Counted from the first letter of the stretch, positions 22,799-31,243 are shown. The stretch: DNA of 43,850 nt from an uncultured Bacteroidales bacterium (GCA_946412245.1 CAMKGM010000020.1:1-43850); one strand, 5' to 3'. Numbers and translations: made by a program. The notes: generated from the letters alone by a model not told the origin.

Positions 22799-23608
22799 AT
22801 GAGACTGATTATTGAGCCCGATTATGAACAAGTATCGGCATGGGCAGCCAACTATGTCGCATCGCGCATTAACCAAGCTAATCCCACTGCAGAGCATCCC
22901 TTCGTGCTGGGTTGCCCCACCGGTAGTTCTCCACTGGGCATGTACAAGAAACTCATTGAACTCAACAAGGCCGGCAAGGTCTCGTTCCAAAATGTGGTCA
23001 CATTCAACATGGACGAGTATGTGAACCTGCCCGAAGACCACCCCGAGAGTTACCACTCATTCATGTGGAACAACTTCTTCTCGCACATCGACATCAAGCC
23101 CGAGAACGTGAACATTCTCAACGGCAATGCTCCTGACCTGGAGAAGGAATGTGAGCAGTATGAAGCACGCATCGCCAAGGCGGGCGGCTTCGACCTGTTC
23201 ATGGGCGGCGTCGGTCCCGACGGACACATCGCCTTCAACGAACCCGGCAGTTCGCTCACCTCGCTCACTCGCATGAAAACGCTCACCCAAGATACCATCA
23301 TCGCTAACAGCCGCTTCTTTGACAACGACGTGAACAAGGTTCCCAAGACCGCACTCACCGTGGGCGTTGGCACCGTGATGGCAGCGCGCAGCGTCATGAT
23401 TATCGTCAACGGCTACAAGAAGGCCCGCGCCCTGCAGGCTGCCGTCGAGGGTGGCGTGTCGCACATGTGCACACTCAGCGCCCTGCAAATGCACCGCAAG
23501 GCCATCATCATTGCCGACGATGAGGCTTGCATGGAGCTCAAGGTCAGCACCTATCGCTATTTCAAGGATATTGAGCGCAACAACCTGGATCCGGCTACTC
23601 TGCTTTGA
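22799..23608 (+). CDS. nagB: Glucosamine-6-phosphate deaminase
   Basis: This 269-residue enzyme converts glucosamine-6-phosphate to fructose-6-phosphate and ammonia, the last step in amino-sugar catabolism. All catalytic residues of the E. coli enzyme are present at the same numbers: D72 in FNMDEY, D141 and H143 in GPDGHIAF, and E148 in FNEPGSS. The phosphate-binding [13 protein letters not shown] is at about 39-51. Length is standard. It diverges from surE, and its last 14 bases overlap the end of the convergent U32 gene. It contrasts with the degenerate NagB domain of the fusion at 15756-17753. Identity is secure. Confidence 0.97.
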   Translation: MRLIIEPDYEQVSAWAANYVASRINQANPTAEHPFVLGCPTGSSPLGMYKKLIELNKAGKVSFQNVVTFNMDEYVNLPEDHPESYHSFMWNNFFSHIDIKPENVNILNGNAPDLEKECEQYEARIAKAGGFDLFMGGVGPDGHIAFNEPGSSLTSLTRMKTLTQDTIIANSRFFDNDVNKVPKTALTVGVGTVMAARSVMIIVNGYKKARALQAAVEGGVSHMCTLSALQMHRKAIIIADDEACMELKVSTYRYFKDIERNNLDPATLL

Positions 23609-24878
23609 TACCGGGGTTGATGTCTTTCCACAGATAAATCTTGTCGCTGGGCCGCACTTTCACGTCGGTCTTGATGGAGAACCGTTCGCCTTTCACCGTC
23701 TTTTCCACAGGTTTCAGGTCCACCCTGATTTCTTCGATGGTCAAGGGCACGGCTCCTGTTGTGGGACCGATAATCAGGATGTTGTCGCCCACGTGCAGTT
23801 CGCCGGCTTCCATCAGAAACTCAGCCACGCCCAGTCGTGTGAAGTAGCGCACGCCCTTGGCGGCATACACCTTCACGCGGGTGGCGCTGGAGCCGTATTT
23901 CGGAGTCCACTCGCCCAACCGTTGCCCCAGGTAGTAGCCGTCCCAAAAACCGCGGTTGAACACGCGGCTCAGCCTTGTGTTCCAATCGGCAATTTGTTCA
24001 TCACTGCCATAGTTTCCGTCAACGATGGCCTGTAGCGCCTCGTTGTAGCAGCACACCACCGTGCGCACATATTCGGGTCCGCGTGCACGTCCTTCAATCT
24101 TGAAGACCCGCACGCCGGCATCCACCATCTTATTCATGAAGTGGATTGTTTTCAGGTCTTTGGGGCTCATGATGTATTTATTCTCAATGGCAAGTTCGTC
24201 GCCCGTTTCGCGGTCGGTCACCACATAGCCGCGGCGGCATATTTGGCGGCACGCGCCGCGGTTGGCGCTCGCCCCGGTCTCGTGCAGACTCAGATAGCAC
24301 TTGCCGCTCACAGCCATGCACAGTGCGCCGTGGCAAAACATCTCGATGCGCACATGCTTTCCGTGTGGACCGCGAATGTCGTCACGAGTGATTGTATCAT
24401 GAATCTTTGCCACCTGCTCCAGGTTCAGTTCGCGAGCCATCACCATCACATCGGCCCATTGTGCGTAGTAGCGCACCGCCTCGCTGTTGCTCACGTTTAC
24501 CTGGGTGCTGATGTGCACCTCTACACCCGTTTGGCGGGCATACCGGATGGCGGCCATGTCGCTCGCGATGATGGCACTCACTTGCGCCTCACGGGCGGCA
24601 TCGATGATTTGGCGCATGTAGGGCACGTCTTCGTCATAGACGATGGTGTTCACCGTCAAGTAACTCTTCATGCCGTGCTCGCGGCACCACTCGGCAATGG
24701 TCTTCAGGTCTTCAAGGGTGAAATTCACGCTCGACTTCGACCGCATGTTCAGTCCCTCAATCCCGAAGTAGATGGCATCGGCTCCGCCTTGATGGGCGGC
24801 AATCAGACTCTCCCATGACCCCACCGGGGCCATGATTTCGAAGTCGCTACGTCGCAGGTTGTTGCTGGTTTGATTCAT
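23595..24878 (-). CDS. Peptidase U32 family protein (RlhA/TrhP-like)
   Basis: This 427-residue protein of the U32 family has the signature [19 protein letters not shown] (about 179-197) and further cysteines in [12 protein letters not shown]. Members in other bacteria (TrhP/YegQ, RlhA/YdcP) take part in hydroxylation of tRNA or 23S rRNA, and the conserved cysteines probably hold an iron-sulfur cluster; others were described as collagenases. The N-terminal TIM-barrel-like half begins [20 protein letters not shown]. Which role applies is not clear from sequence. The ATG at 24878 overlaps the stop of the upstream dockerin gene (ATGA), so translation is probably coupled. The 3' end overlaps nagB by 14 bp on the opposite strand. 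Confidence 0.9.
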   Translation of the reverse strand: MNQTSNNLRRSDFEIMAPVGSWESLIAAHQGGADAIYFGIEGLNMRSKSSVNFTLEDLKTIAEWCREHGMKSYLTVNTIVYDEDVPYMRQIIDAAREAQVSAIIASDMAAIRYARQTGVEVHISTQVNVSNSEAVRYYAQWADVMVMARELNLEQVAKIHDTITRDDIRGPHGKHVRIEMFCHGALCMAVSGKCYLSLHETGASANRGACRQICRRGYVVTDRETGDELAIENKYIMSPKDLKTIHFMNKMVDAGVRVFKIEGRARGPEYVRTVVCCYNEALQAIVDGNYGSDEQIADWNTRLSRVFNRGFWDGYYLGQRLGEWTPKYGSSATRVKVYAAKGVRYFTRLGVAEFLMEAGELHVGDNILIIGPTTGAVPLTIEEIRVDLKPVEKTVKGERFSIKTDVKVRPSDKIYLWKDINPGIKAE

Positions 24879-25525
24879 TGGCTAACAATGCCTAAGATGT
24901 TGTTTACAAGTGCGGTTACATCGCTCACGTCAATCTTGCCCGAGCGATTCACGTCGCCAAGAACCAACTCGGCGCGATGGCCAACGCCCAAAATCATGTT
25001 TACCAACTCGGTTACATCGCTCACATTCACGCGGTTGTCGCAGTTTACGTCGCTTGAGATAGGGGTTTTCTTGAACAGAATTTCGCACTCAATGTTGCCG
25101 GGCTCCACGCTTGAGTAGAAAGGCACTGCTATGTAGCCGTAGTTGCTGCTTGCGGCCGTTATACAATAGGTATATTCAGGACTCAAGTCAGTGATTTCAA
25201 ACTCACCGTTCTCGTCAATTTCGTGTATGCCCAAGCTCACACGACCAGGGTTGCGTAGCAAGCGCACCAGTCCTCGACCGTTTGGTTGATTCACAAAGTC
25301 GCTCTCGTCCAAACTGTCTAGGTTCTCTTGCAGCGGAAGCCGGGTGTAGGCATCCAGCAGTCGCATCTTGATTGAGCGTGTCTCCTCAGTGGTGGGGATG
25401 TATTTGATTTCAAATGAGCCAATACCCTGGCCGGAGCGGAACACCACCAGGGTGTCCTTGTCGTTATTGGCGGCAAAAGCTGTGACGCACATCAGCAGCA
25501 TTGCCAGTGTCAGTAGTTTCTTCAT
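24875..25525 (-). CDS. Small exported protein with dockerin type I repeats
   Basis: This 216-residue protein has a signal peptide (MKKLLTLAMLLMCVTAFAA), a central beta-rich region of about 120 residues with no recognised family, and a C-terminal dockerin pair. The pair is DVNCDNRVNVSDVTELVNMI and DVNRSGKIDVSDVTALVNNI, two calcium-loop helices each followed by a short hydrophobic helix. Dockerins bind cohesins in cellulosomes. No cohesin is seen in this window, and in Bacteroidales such ends occur on many secreted proteins of unknown attachment. It has its own promoter and is coupled by an ATGA overlap to the U32 gene. Confidence 0.8.
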   Translation of the reverse strand: MKKLLTLAMLLMCVTAFAANNDKDTLVVFRSGQGIGSFEIKYIPTTEETRSIKMRLLDAYTRLPLQENLDSLDESDFVNQPNGRGLVRLLRNPGRVSLGIHEIDENGEFEITDLSPEYTYCITAASSNYGYIAVPFYSSVEPGNIECEILFKKTPISSDVNCDNRVNVSDVTELVNMILGVGHRAELVLGDVNRSGKIDVSDVTALVNNILGIVSQ

Positions 25526-25551
25526 TTTTTGTCGTTTTATCGGTTTTGTGG

Positions 25552-25559
25552 CAAAGTTA
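25552..25559 (-). promoter_or_regulatory. Promoter -7 box of the small dockerin gene
   Basis: TAACTTTG on the minus strand, 26 nt before the ATG at 25525, matches TAnnTTTG. It is likely to drive the dockerin-U32 pair. Confidence 0.6.
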
Positions 25560-25691
25560 CATAGTTTTTTCCGATTTCCGTCATTTTCAATGCTCTTTTC
25601 TCATCACACCAGCCTTTTCAGCACTCTTCCCCTCCGGCTACTGACACCATCTTAAACAAACTCTTTTTTTTGTGACCATTGGCAGACTAAA

Positions 25692-25718
25692 GCCCCACGG
25701 TCGCGACGGCCGTGGGGC
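25692..25718 (-). terminator. Terminator of the DUF4332 gene
   Basis: GCCCCACGG (25692-25700) pairs with CCGTGGGGC (25710-25718). The stem extends inward through a G-T pair and CG/CG to a 3-nt loop. On the minus strand it is followed by TTTAGT, 52 nt past the stop of the DUF4332 gene. The T-run is short. Confidence 0.65.
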
Positions 25719-25770
25719 AACATTTTACTTTTGAAAGCAGCGAAGCCTCCTATTGAAGCTGATCTTTGGC

Positions 25771-26178
25771 TCAATAAGTCATCTTGGGCTCCATTTCCTT
25801 GGCCTGGTCTATCATCTTCTGCACCTCTTTCTCGCTCGGTACGCGGTTCACGAGGTTCTTGGCGGCATTCACCTCCTCGAGTTTAGCGACAAGGTTGGCA
25901 GCCACGCGGTGCTTCAGCTCCTTCACGGTGTCAACGCCGGCAGCTTCCAGCAACTCCGAGAACTGCGGGCCAACGCCCACAATGCGGAACAGGTCGGCAT
26001 GGTTTGTCCATTTCAGAATCAGTTTCTCGCTGATTCCGGTTTGCTCAGCCAGTGCCTTGCGTCCGGCGGGTGCGGCACATTTTTCAAGCAGGTCTTCAGG
26101 TGTGTTAATGCCGGCGGCCATCAGTTTGGGAGCGTACACATCGCCCACGCCTTCAATGTCAATAATTTTGTAAGCCAT
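25771..26178 (-). CDS. DUF4332 domain-containing protein
   Basis: This 135-residue cytoplasmic protein consists of helix-hairpin-helix-like repeats. IEGVGDVYAPKLMAAGINTPEDLL (two GxGxxxA-type hairpins starting at about residue 8) and VGVGPQFSELLEAAGVDTVKEL (about 65-90) are typical of DUF4332, a small family resembling the helix-hairpin-helix parts of DNA- and RNA-binding proteins. The molecular role is unknown. It is monocistronic with its own promoter and terminator. It has no signal peptide or membrane segment. Family assignment is firm. Confidence 0.85.
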   Translation of the reverse strand: MAYKIIDIEGVGDVYAPKLMAAGINTPEDLLEKCAAPAGRKALAEQTGISEKLILKWTNHADLFRIVGVGPQFSELLEAAGVDTVKELKHRVAANLVAKLEEVNAAKNLVNRVPSEKEVQKMIDQAKEMEPKMTY

Positions 26179-26228
26179 AATTCTTTTAATTTTTTTAGTG
26201 ATTAACGATGTTTTGGTTATAAACTGCT

Positions 26229-26260
26229 CAAATTTACGGTACTTTTTTCACAAATCCAAA
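26229..26260 (-). promoter_or_regulatory. Promoter of the DUF4332 gene
   Basis: On the minus strand TTTG (26260-26257) precedes TAAATTTG (26236-26229) with a 20-nt spacer, a full Bacteroidetes-type promoter. The leader to the ATG at 26178 is about 45 nt. Confidence 0.65.
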
Positions 26261-26276
26261 TCTTCGCACACTTTTC

Positions 26277-26307
26277 TTGCAACGCACGCTTTTTTTCGCT
26301 ATCTTTG
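26277..26307 (+). promoter_or_regulatory. Promoter of the cmk-ispH unit
   Basis: TTG (26277-26279) and TATCTTTG (26300-26307) with a 20-nt spacer fit the Bacteroidetes promoter. The cmk ATG is 27 nt downstream. Confidence 0.65.
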
Positions 26308-26334
26308 TTGATTATTACAAAAGCGTAGTGGACT

Positions 26335-27036
26335 ATGAAAACTAAGAAAAAGATAAATGTGGCCATTGACGGCACCTCGTCGAGTGGAAAAAGCACGATG
26401 GCAAAGGCACTTGCCGCTTATGCCGGCTACACTTACATTGACACCGGTGCCATGTATCGCGCCGTAACCCTTTACTGCCTGCGTAATGGCCTTATTGCCG
26501 ATGGCCAGGTGAATGTCGAGGAACTCGAAAAGCATATGGGTGAGATAAGCATCTCGTTCAAAATCAACAAGAATGGAGCTCAAAGCACCTGCCTAAACGG
26601 TGAGGACGTGGAAAACGAGATTCGCGGCTTGGAGGTGAGCAACAATGTGAGTCCGGTGGCAGCCATCCCCTTTGTGCGCCACGAGATGGTGCGGCAGCAG
26701 CAGGCTATGGCCAAGAAAAAAGGTGTGGTGATGGACGGCCGCGACATAGGCACTACCGTACTGCCCGACGCTGAGATCAAGGTGTTTGTCACCTCGTCGG
26801 CTTTGGTCCGAGCCCAACGCCGCTATGCCGAGATGCTTGCCAAGGGCGACACGAGCGTCACCCTCGACGACATCGTAAAGAATGTAGAAATGCGCGACCA
26901 TCTCGACTCTACGCGCAAAGAGAGCCCCCTGCGGCAGGCACCCGATGCCATCCTGCTCGACAGCACACCACTCACCATTGAGGGGCAGCGTCAGTGGCTC
27001 TTTGATTTGTTTGATGACTATCTGAAAACCCATTAA
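26335..27036 (+). CDS. cmk: Cytidylate kinase
   Basis: This 233-residue kinase phosphorylates CMP and dCMP using ATP. Its P-loop is AIDGTSSSGKSTMAKALA (about 10-27), followed by YIDTGAMYRAVTLY and the later VVMDGRDIGTTVLPDAEIK (about 130-150) and RDHLDSTRKESPLRQAPDA (about 190-210), all typical of bacterial Cmk. The start ATG is at 26335. It has a promoter directly upstream, and ispH starts 7 nt after its stop, so they are probably cotranscribed, an arrangement common in Bacteroidetes. Identity is secure. Confidence 0.96.
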   Translation: MKTKKKINVAIDGTSSSGKSTMAKALAAYAGYTYIDTGAMYRAVTLYCLRNGLIADGQVNVEELEKHMGEISISFKINKNGAQSTCLNGEDVENEIRGLEVSNNVSPVAAIPFVRHEMVRQQQAMAKKKGVVMDGRDIGTTVLPDAEIKVFVTSSALVRAQRRYAEMLAKGDTSVTLDDIVKNVEMRDHLDSTRKESPLRQAPDAILLDSTPLTIEGQRQWLFDLFDDYLKTH

Positions 27037-27043
27037 CATCGTC

Positions 27044-27949
27044 ATGGGTATGGCAGTGAATATTGAAATAGACGAGTTCTCGGGTTTCTGTTTTGGCGTG
27101 ACGCGCGCCATCAACAAGGCCGAGGAGCAGTTGGCGCAGAGCGGTCATCTCTACTGCCTGGGCGACATCGTGCACAACAGCAACGAGGTGGAGCGCCTCA
27201 ACAGCAAGGGCCTCGAAACCATTACACATGAGCAACTGCGTCAGCTTCACGACGTGAAAGTGCTGCTGCGTGCCCATGGCGAACCGCCTGAGACCTACGA
27301 GATTGCGCGCCGCAACAATATTGAGATTATCGATGCCACTTGCCCCGTGGTGCTCCAGTTGCAACGACGCATCAACAAGTGTTACAACCAGCCCGAATTG
27401 GGCGATGCCCAAATTGTAATCTATGGCAAGCGAGGTCACGCTGAGGTCAACGGACTCGTTGGGCAAACGGCCGGTAACGCACTCGTCATTGAGAGCATCG
27501 ATGAAATCGATAAAATTGACTTCGCGCGCAACATCTATCTCTATTCACAGACCACCAAGTCGGTGCAACTCTTTCGGCAGATTGTCGAGGAAATTCAGCG
27601 ACGCATCAAGCCGGGCGTGCAGTTCCGCAGTTTTGACACCATTTGCCGCTCGGTGGCCAACCGCATTCCGCAGATCCGGGCGTTCGCGCAGGCTCACCAA
27701 CTCATTCTGTTCGTGTGCGGTAGCAAGAGCAGCAACGGCCGTATCCTCTTTGCCGAGTGCAAGGATGCCAATCCCGATTCTCACCTCATCAGCAACGAGA
27801 CCGAAATCGATGAGCACTGGATTCGAGACAAAGAGAGCATTGGCATTTGCGGAGCGACCAGCACGCCCATGTGGCTCATGAACCGCGTGAAACAGTCTAT
27901 TGAAACAATGATAAAGCCTGCCCCTAACAATCAATCACTGCAATCATGA
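27044..27949 (+). CDS. ispH: 4-hydroxy-3-methylbut-2-enyl diphosphate reductase
   Basis: This 301-residue iron-sulfur enzyme makes IPP and DMAPP in the last step of the MEP pathway. The three cluster-binding cysteines are C16 (SGFCFGV), C100 (DATCPVV) and C201 (DTICRSV). LLRAHGEPPE, with the conserved His, and GICGATSTPMWLM near the end are also standard. The start could be ATG 27044 or ATG 27050 (MAVNIEID); both are close to the cmk stop. The stop codon overlaps the start of the following gene (ATGA). Identity is secure. Confidence 0.95.
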   Translation: MGMAVNIEIDEFSGFCFGVTRAINKAEEQLAQSGHLYCLGDIVHNSNEVERLNSKGLETITHEQLRQLHDVKVLLRAHGEPPETYEIARRNNIEIIDATCPVVLQLQRRINKCYNQPELGDAQIVIYGKRGHAEVNGLVGQTAGNALVIESIDEIDKIDFARNIYLYSQTTKSVQLFRQIVEEIQRRIKPGVQFRSFDTICRSVANRIPQIRAFAQAHQLILFVCGSKSSNGRILFAECKDANPDSHLISNETEIDEHWIRDKESIGICGATSTPMWLMNRVKQSIETMIKPAPNNQSLQS

Positions 27950-28896
27950 AAACGAAACGCTCCTTTTTTGTAGTCATAGCCCTGCTGGTTATTCTCGATA
28001 TCGCCGCTGCCTTCTGGTACATAGCTGGCCGACTCAACAGCGACGATGAGGCCTCTAATCCGCTCAATGCCGAGAAAATGGCGCTGCGCAACGAGGTCGC
28101 TGACTCTACCATCCTGGGCGAAACAGTGCCTGACAAGTTCGAGATAACCGAGAAATCTCAATACTTCGTTTCAACCTCGCCTGTGACTGCCGACAAACCT
28201 CGCACCCACTGGACCAGCATCAAGCGCTACAAGGGACGCATTCCTGTCTCCATCAATGGTTCTGAAGCCATTGGCGACCTGCTCAAGGAGATTGAGCATC
28301 GGGCGTTCGGACTTGAAACGGGTTCCATCAGCACCTGCGCCGCAACCTTCCTCAAGACCCCGCGATTCAACTCCAACTCCCCATTCGATTACAAGCAAGT
28401 GACATCGGAGCCCCACATCGCTGAGGTTTATGGCAATGTGGCTACGATTAAGATATTTCCGACTTTCACCTCCGATTATCTTCTGGTGATGGCTATTGAT
28501 AAGCAGAACTATGACGGTTACCGGCACACTGAGCACATGAGTTTCGTTATCTACAACCGAAAACGGCATCAAGTGCTCAATCAATCAAACATCTTCAATC
28601 GGGAGCGCAACCAGCAAGTGCTGAATCTCATCAATGCGCACATTGACGAACTCAATGCGGCCGGTTCTTCAGTTCATCTGAGTCATGCCGGCACGCTCCC
28701 ACCTGAAATCACGCTTGGGCGCAAGGGTGTGCTCTTCGTCTTCGATAGCGGTGCTATTGCCGACAGCAGCGAGGGCATCATCAACGTGTTTGTTTCCTAT
28801 GCCAAACTCCGTTCTTGCTTCACTCAGGAGTTCAAGGCCATTGTTGACAGTAATAACGGTTTTTGGGATTACGAGCCCGTAAAATTCAGTGACTGA
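27946..28896 (+). CDS. Membrane-anchored protein with DUF3298-like C-terminal domain
   Basis: This 316-residue protein has one N-terminal membrane segment (FFVVIALLVILDIAAAFWYI), so the rest is probably periplasmic. The C-terminal part (about 255-310) contains LPPEITLGRKGVLFVFDSGA followed by an INVFVSYAKL strand, the pattern of DUF3298 domains seen in RsiV-type and other envelope proteins. The region before it, about 90-200, could be the accompanying DUF4163-like domain. Function is unknown. The ATG overlaps the ispH stop, so the gene is translationally coupled to the cmk-ispH unit. The domain label is moderate in confidence, the coding status high. Confidence 0.6.
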   Translation: MKTKRSFFVVIALLVILDIAAAFWYIAGRLNSDDEASNPLNAEKMALRNEVADSTILGETVPDKFEITEKSQYFVSTSPVTADKPRTHWTSIKRYKGRIPVSINGSEAIGDLLKEIEHRAFGLETGSISTCAATFLKTPRFNSNSPFDYKQVTSEPHIAEVYGNVATIKIFPTFTSDYLLVMAIDKQNYDGYRHTEHMSFVIYNRKRHQVLNQSNIFNRERNQQVLNLINAHIDELNAAGSSVHLSHAGTLPPEITLGRKGVLFVFDSGAIADSSEGIINVFVSYAKLRSCFTQEFKAIVDSNNGFWDYEPVKFSD

Positions 28897-28920
28897 AACC
28901 ACTAACACCTGCTCATTATA

Positions 28921-29253
28921 ATGGCTCATAAACTATCCATACGCTTTTACAACGACCGCGAAGTGCGGGCTGTGTGGGACGACCGGAACAGTAAGTGGTG
29001 GTTCTCAGTGCTCGATGTCGTGGCGGCTATCAACGCTCAAGACGACTACACCCGGACTCGCAACTATTGGAAATATCTCAAAACTAAGCTTCGCAAGCAG
29101 GACAGTGAGTTGGTTAGTGAGACTAACCAACTGAAATAGCGAGCAGCTGATGGCAAACGATATTTAACCGATGTGCTTGACTATGATGGGGTGATGAAAC
29201 CCTACTATTACGAGCAAGACTACGACCTCACTGATAAAGATTTTAAACCGTGA
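28921..29253 (+). pseudogene. Broken Bro-N (phage antirepressor-type) gene
   Basis: The first 72 codons (MAHKLSIRFYNDREVRAVWD, then WWFSVLDVVAAIN and YWKYLKTKLRK) are a clear Bro-N domain, a DNA-binding module of phage antirepressors also found in free-standing bacterial genes. A TAG at 29137-29139 interrupts it. The same frame continues for 37 codons with AADGKRYLTDVLDYDGVMK, which is the expected next part of Bro-N, before a TGA at 29251. After YDGVMK the remaining residues no longer look like Bro-N. The gene thus has both an in-frame nonsense codon and a 3' truncation. It follows the DUF3298-like gene by 24 nt and has no promoter box of its own. Confidence 0.8.
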
Positions 29254-29261
29254 AGAAATGT

Positions 29262-29350
29262 TAAATTTGGAATAAAATCGGCTTTATTTCGCTAAACATG
29301 CCCAAAAACTACCTCGTTTAGCGAAATAAACCGCATTTTAACCCAATTTT
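29262..29350. repeat. Foldback sequence with 15-bp perfect stem
   Basis: TTTATTTCGCTAAAC (29283-29297) and GTTTAGCGAAATAAA (29316-29330) are perfect inverted repeats around an 18-nt centre. Beyond a one-base bulge the arms continue as partly complementary sequence (13 of 20) out to about 29262 and 29350. It lies between the Bro-N pseudogene and the convergent MBL gene. It could be a bidirectional terminator or a remnant repeat. Nothing else is seen in 29351-29509. Confidence 0.6.
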
Positions 29351-29509
29351 GCGCGCCTTTAACTCAATTCGGCCTAACCACCGATTTGGGTTTAAAATAC
29401 AAAGCCATTGAGGGGCAAGAGTCGTCGCCTTGTCTTAATATTGAGCAATCCGAACGACGTTTTTACCCGATTCCGGTGTTTTGGGAAGATTACTTGAGGT
29501 TTCAGTTTT

Positions 29510-30481
29510 TCAGAAGACGAACCAGGTAGAAGTCTCAAAGCGGGGTAGGGCATAGAGTTGCACGTCGCGGTTGCGGCTCTCCACGTCGTTGCTGGCATTG
29601 CCCACCGTCACGCCCGCCTCAGTCAGTGCCTTGTGCATGGTGCGCAGTGCTATTTCAGGCGTGTTGTTATCTTTGCTCAAGTGGCACAGCAACACATATT
29701 TGAGCAGTGGGCTACAGATTTGCCGCACATAGTCGGCTGCCACCACGTTGTCCAGGTGGCCTTTTTCGCCGCGCACGCGGTTTTTGAGATATTCGGGATA
29801 GAAGCCTGTGTCAAGCATGCGGCGGTCGTAGTTGCTCTCAATCATCAGATACTCGGCCTGACGCATGTAGTAGTCGGCACGCTGGGTGATAACTCCCATG
29901 TCGGTGGCCACCACAAACTTGTGGCCGCCGCCTTCGATCATGAACCCCATGTTGTCGGCACCGTCGTGCGACGTGTCGAATGCCGTGATAGTGAATCCTG
30001 CCAGGTGAAACGGTATCTCCTTGTAGATGGCCACGTGATACTCCTTGATGCGATTTGAGATGTTGTGGTGTCGCAACATTCCGAGGAGCAACCGCGGGGT
30101 GCAGAAGATGCGCATGTGCTTGTTCTTGCGCAAGATGCGGTAGCTATAACGAATGTGGTCGGCATGGTCGTGAGTCAAGATAATTCCTTTCACATCTTGG
30201 GGTCTGATGCCGTTGCGCGCCAGGTCCTCAAACACATGGTCGGGGTCTACACCTGCGTCAATCAAGATGCCCTGGTGTCCGTTGCCTAGAAATGCGCAGT
30301 TGCCGCTACTCCCACTGCCGAAACTGGCAAAGTGCATGGACCACAGGTCGCCGTCAGCGGTCTTTGCCGGGGCAGTGGCGGGTTGCGCTGTCTCAGTCTC
30401 TTGTGGTGTCAGCGGGTCCTCATCTTCAAACAGAATTTGTTGTAGGTTGTGATGCGTATGTTTTGGGTGTATGGTTGTCAT
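29510..30481 (-). CDS. MBL-fold metallo-hydrolase (WalJ/YycJ-like)
   Basis: This 323-residue cytoplasmic metallo-beta-lactamase-fold protein has the zinc motif THDHADH (about 103-109), preceded by FASFGSGSSGNCAFLG and GILIDAGV, as in the YycJ/WalJ family of presumed nucleases or hydrolases. Further ligand positions appear in AFDTSHDGADNMGFMI and VVATDMGV, and LLCHLSKDNNTPEIA near the end contains the last His. The first 45 residues are a polar, Pro/Thr-rich extension that other family members lack. It lies just downstream of the RsmI-like gene (3-nt gap), so the two are probably cotranscribed. Substrate is unknown. Confidence 0.85.
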   Translation of the reverse strand: MTTIHPKHTHHNLQQILFEDEDPLTPQETETAQPATAPAKTADGDLWSMHFASFGSGSSGNCAFLGNGHQGILIDAGVDPDHVFEDLARNGIRPQDVKGIILTHDHADHIRYSYRILRKNKHMRIFCTPRLLLGMLRHHNISNRIKEYHVAIYKEIPFHLAGFTITAFDTSHDGADNMGFMIEGGGHKFVVATDMGVITQRADYYMRQAEYLMIESNYDRRMLDTGFYPEYLKNRVRGEKGHLDNVVAADYVRQICSPLLKYVLLCHLSKDNNTPEIALRTMHKALTEAGVTVGNASNDVESRNRDVQLYALPRFETSTWFVF

Positions 30482-30484
30482 TTT

Positions 30485-31192
30485 TTACTTGTAAAGAAGG
30501 AATAATGTGGGAATCTTGTTGAAGTCAGCGTTCACCTGCGCCCATTCTCTCACCGGTCGGGTTTCAATGCGCTCACGGCTACCGGTAATGTCGCTTGCCA
30601 CACACAGTTTCAGGTGGGCCGGCAGTTTGCGGCTCAGTTCGGCAAGCAGGGCGTTGTTGCGGTAAGGCGTCTCGATGAAGATTTGCGTCTGGTTCTCGTG
30701 CATGATGCGATGCGCCATCTTTTCAAGTGTCTTGGCGCGCGCAGTGGCTTCAATGGGCAGATAGCCTTGGAAAGCGAAGCTCTGGCCATTGAACCCAGAG
30801 CCCATGAGCCCCATCAGAATGCTCGACGGACCCACCAGCGGGCGTACCTTCAGACCCTTGCGTTGCGCTATGGCCACCACATCGGCTCCCGGGTCGGCCA
30901 CGGCCGGGCAACCCGCTTCGCTAATCACGCCCATGGGCTCGCCGGCCTCAAGCGGGGCCAAATAACCCGCGATTGCCTCAGGGGCGGTGTGGCGATTCAG
31001 CTCATAGAACGTCAGTCGGTCAATGTCGATATCGCGGTCGCACTTCTTCAGAAAACGGCGAGCCGATCGCACATTCTCCACGATGTAGTGACTGATTTCC
31101 CTCACCAACACAAGGTTTTGTGTCGGCAAAACGCTCGTTAAGTCGCCTTCGCTCAACTGAACGGGAATCAGGTATAGTGCTACTTCAATCAA
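30485..31192 (-). CDS. RsmI-like SAM-dependent methyltransferase (tetrapyrrole methylase fold), TTG start
   Basis: This protein of 235 residues belongs to the tetrapyrrole-methylase-fold family that includes RsmI, which 2'-O-methylates C1402 of 16S rRNA. Typical parts are ALYLIPVQLSE at the N-terminus, GVISEAGCPAVADPGADVV (about 90-110), GPSSILMGLMGSGF (about 125-138) and ETPYRNNALLAEL. The target is inferred, and this short Bacteroidetes form lacks the C-terminal extension of E. coli RsmI. The best start is TTG at 31192-31190 (MIEVALYLIPV), 21 nt after a TAATTTTG promoter box. The frame stays open far upstream, but there it is antisense to phoH and not believable. Confidence 0.8.
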   Translation of the reverse strand: MIEVALYLIPVQLSEGDLTSVLPTQNLVLVREISHYIVENVRSARRFLKKCDRDIDIDRLTFYELNRHTAPEAIAGYLAPLEAGEPMGVISEAGCPAVADPGADVVAIAQRKGLKVRPLVGPSSILMGLMGSGFNGQSFAFQGYLPIEATARAKTLEKMAHRIMHENQTQIFIETPYRNNALLAELSRKLPAHLKLCVASDITGSRERIETRPVREWAQVNADFNKIPTLFLLYK

Positions 31193-31212
31193 GTTTCTCA
31201 AAAAATAATTCG

Positions 31213-31220
31213 CAAAATTA
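31213..31220 (-). promoter_or_regulatory. Promoter -7 box of the RsmI-like and MBL unit
   Basis: TAATTTTG on the minus strand lies 20 nt before the proposed TTG start. It supports that start over any upstream codon. Confidence 0.55.
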
Positions 31221-31243
31221 CTCAAAAAACTTGATTTAGTTGT

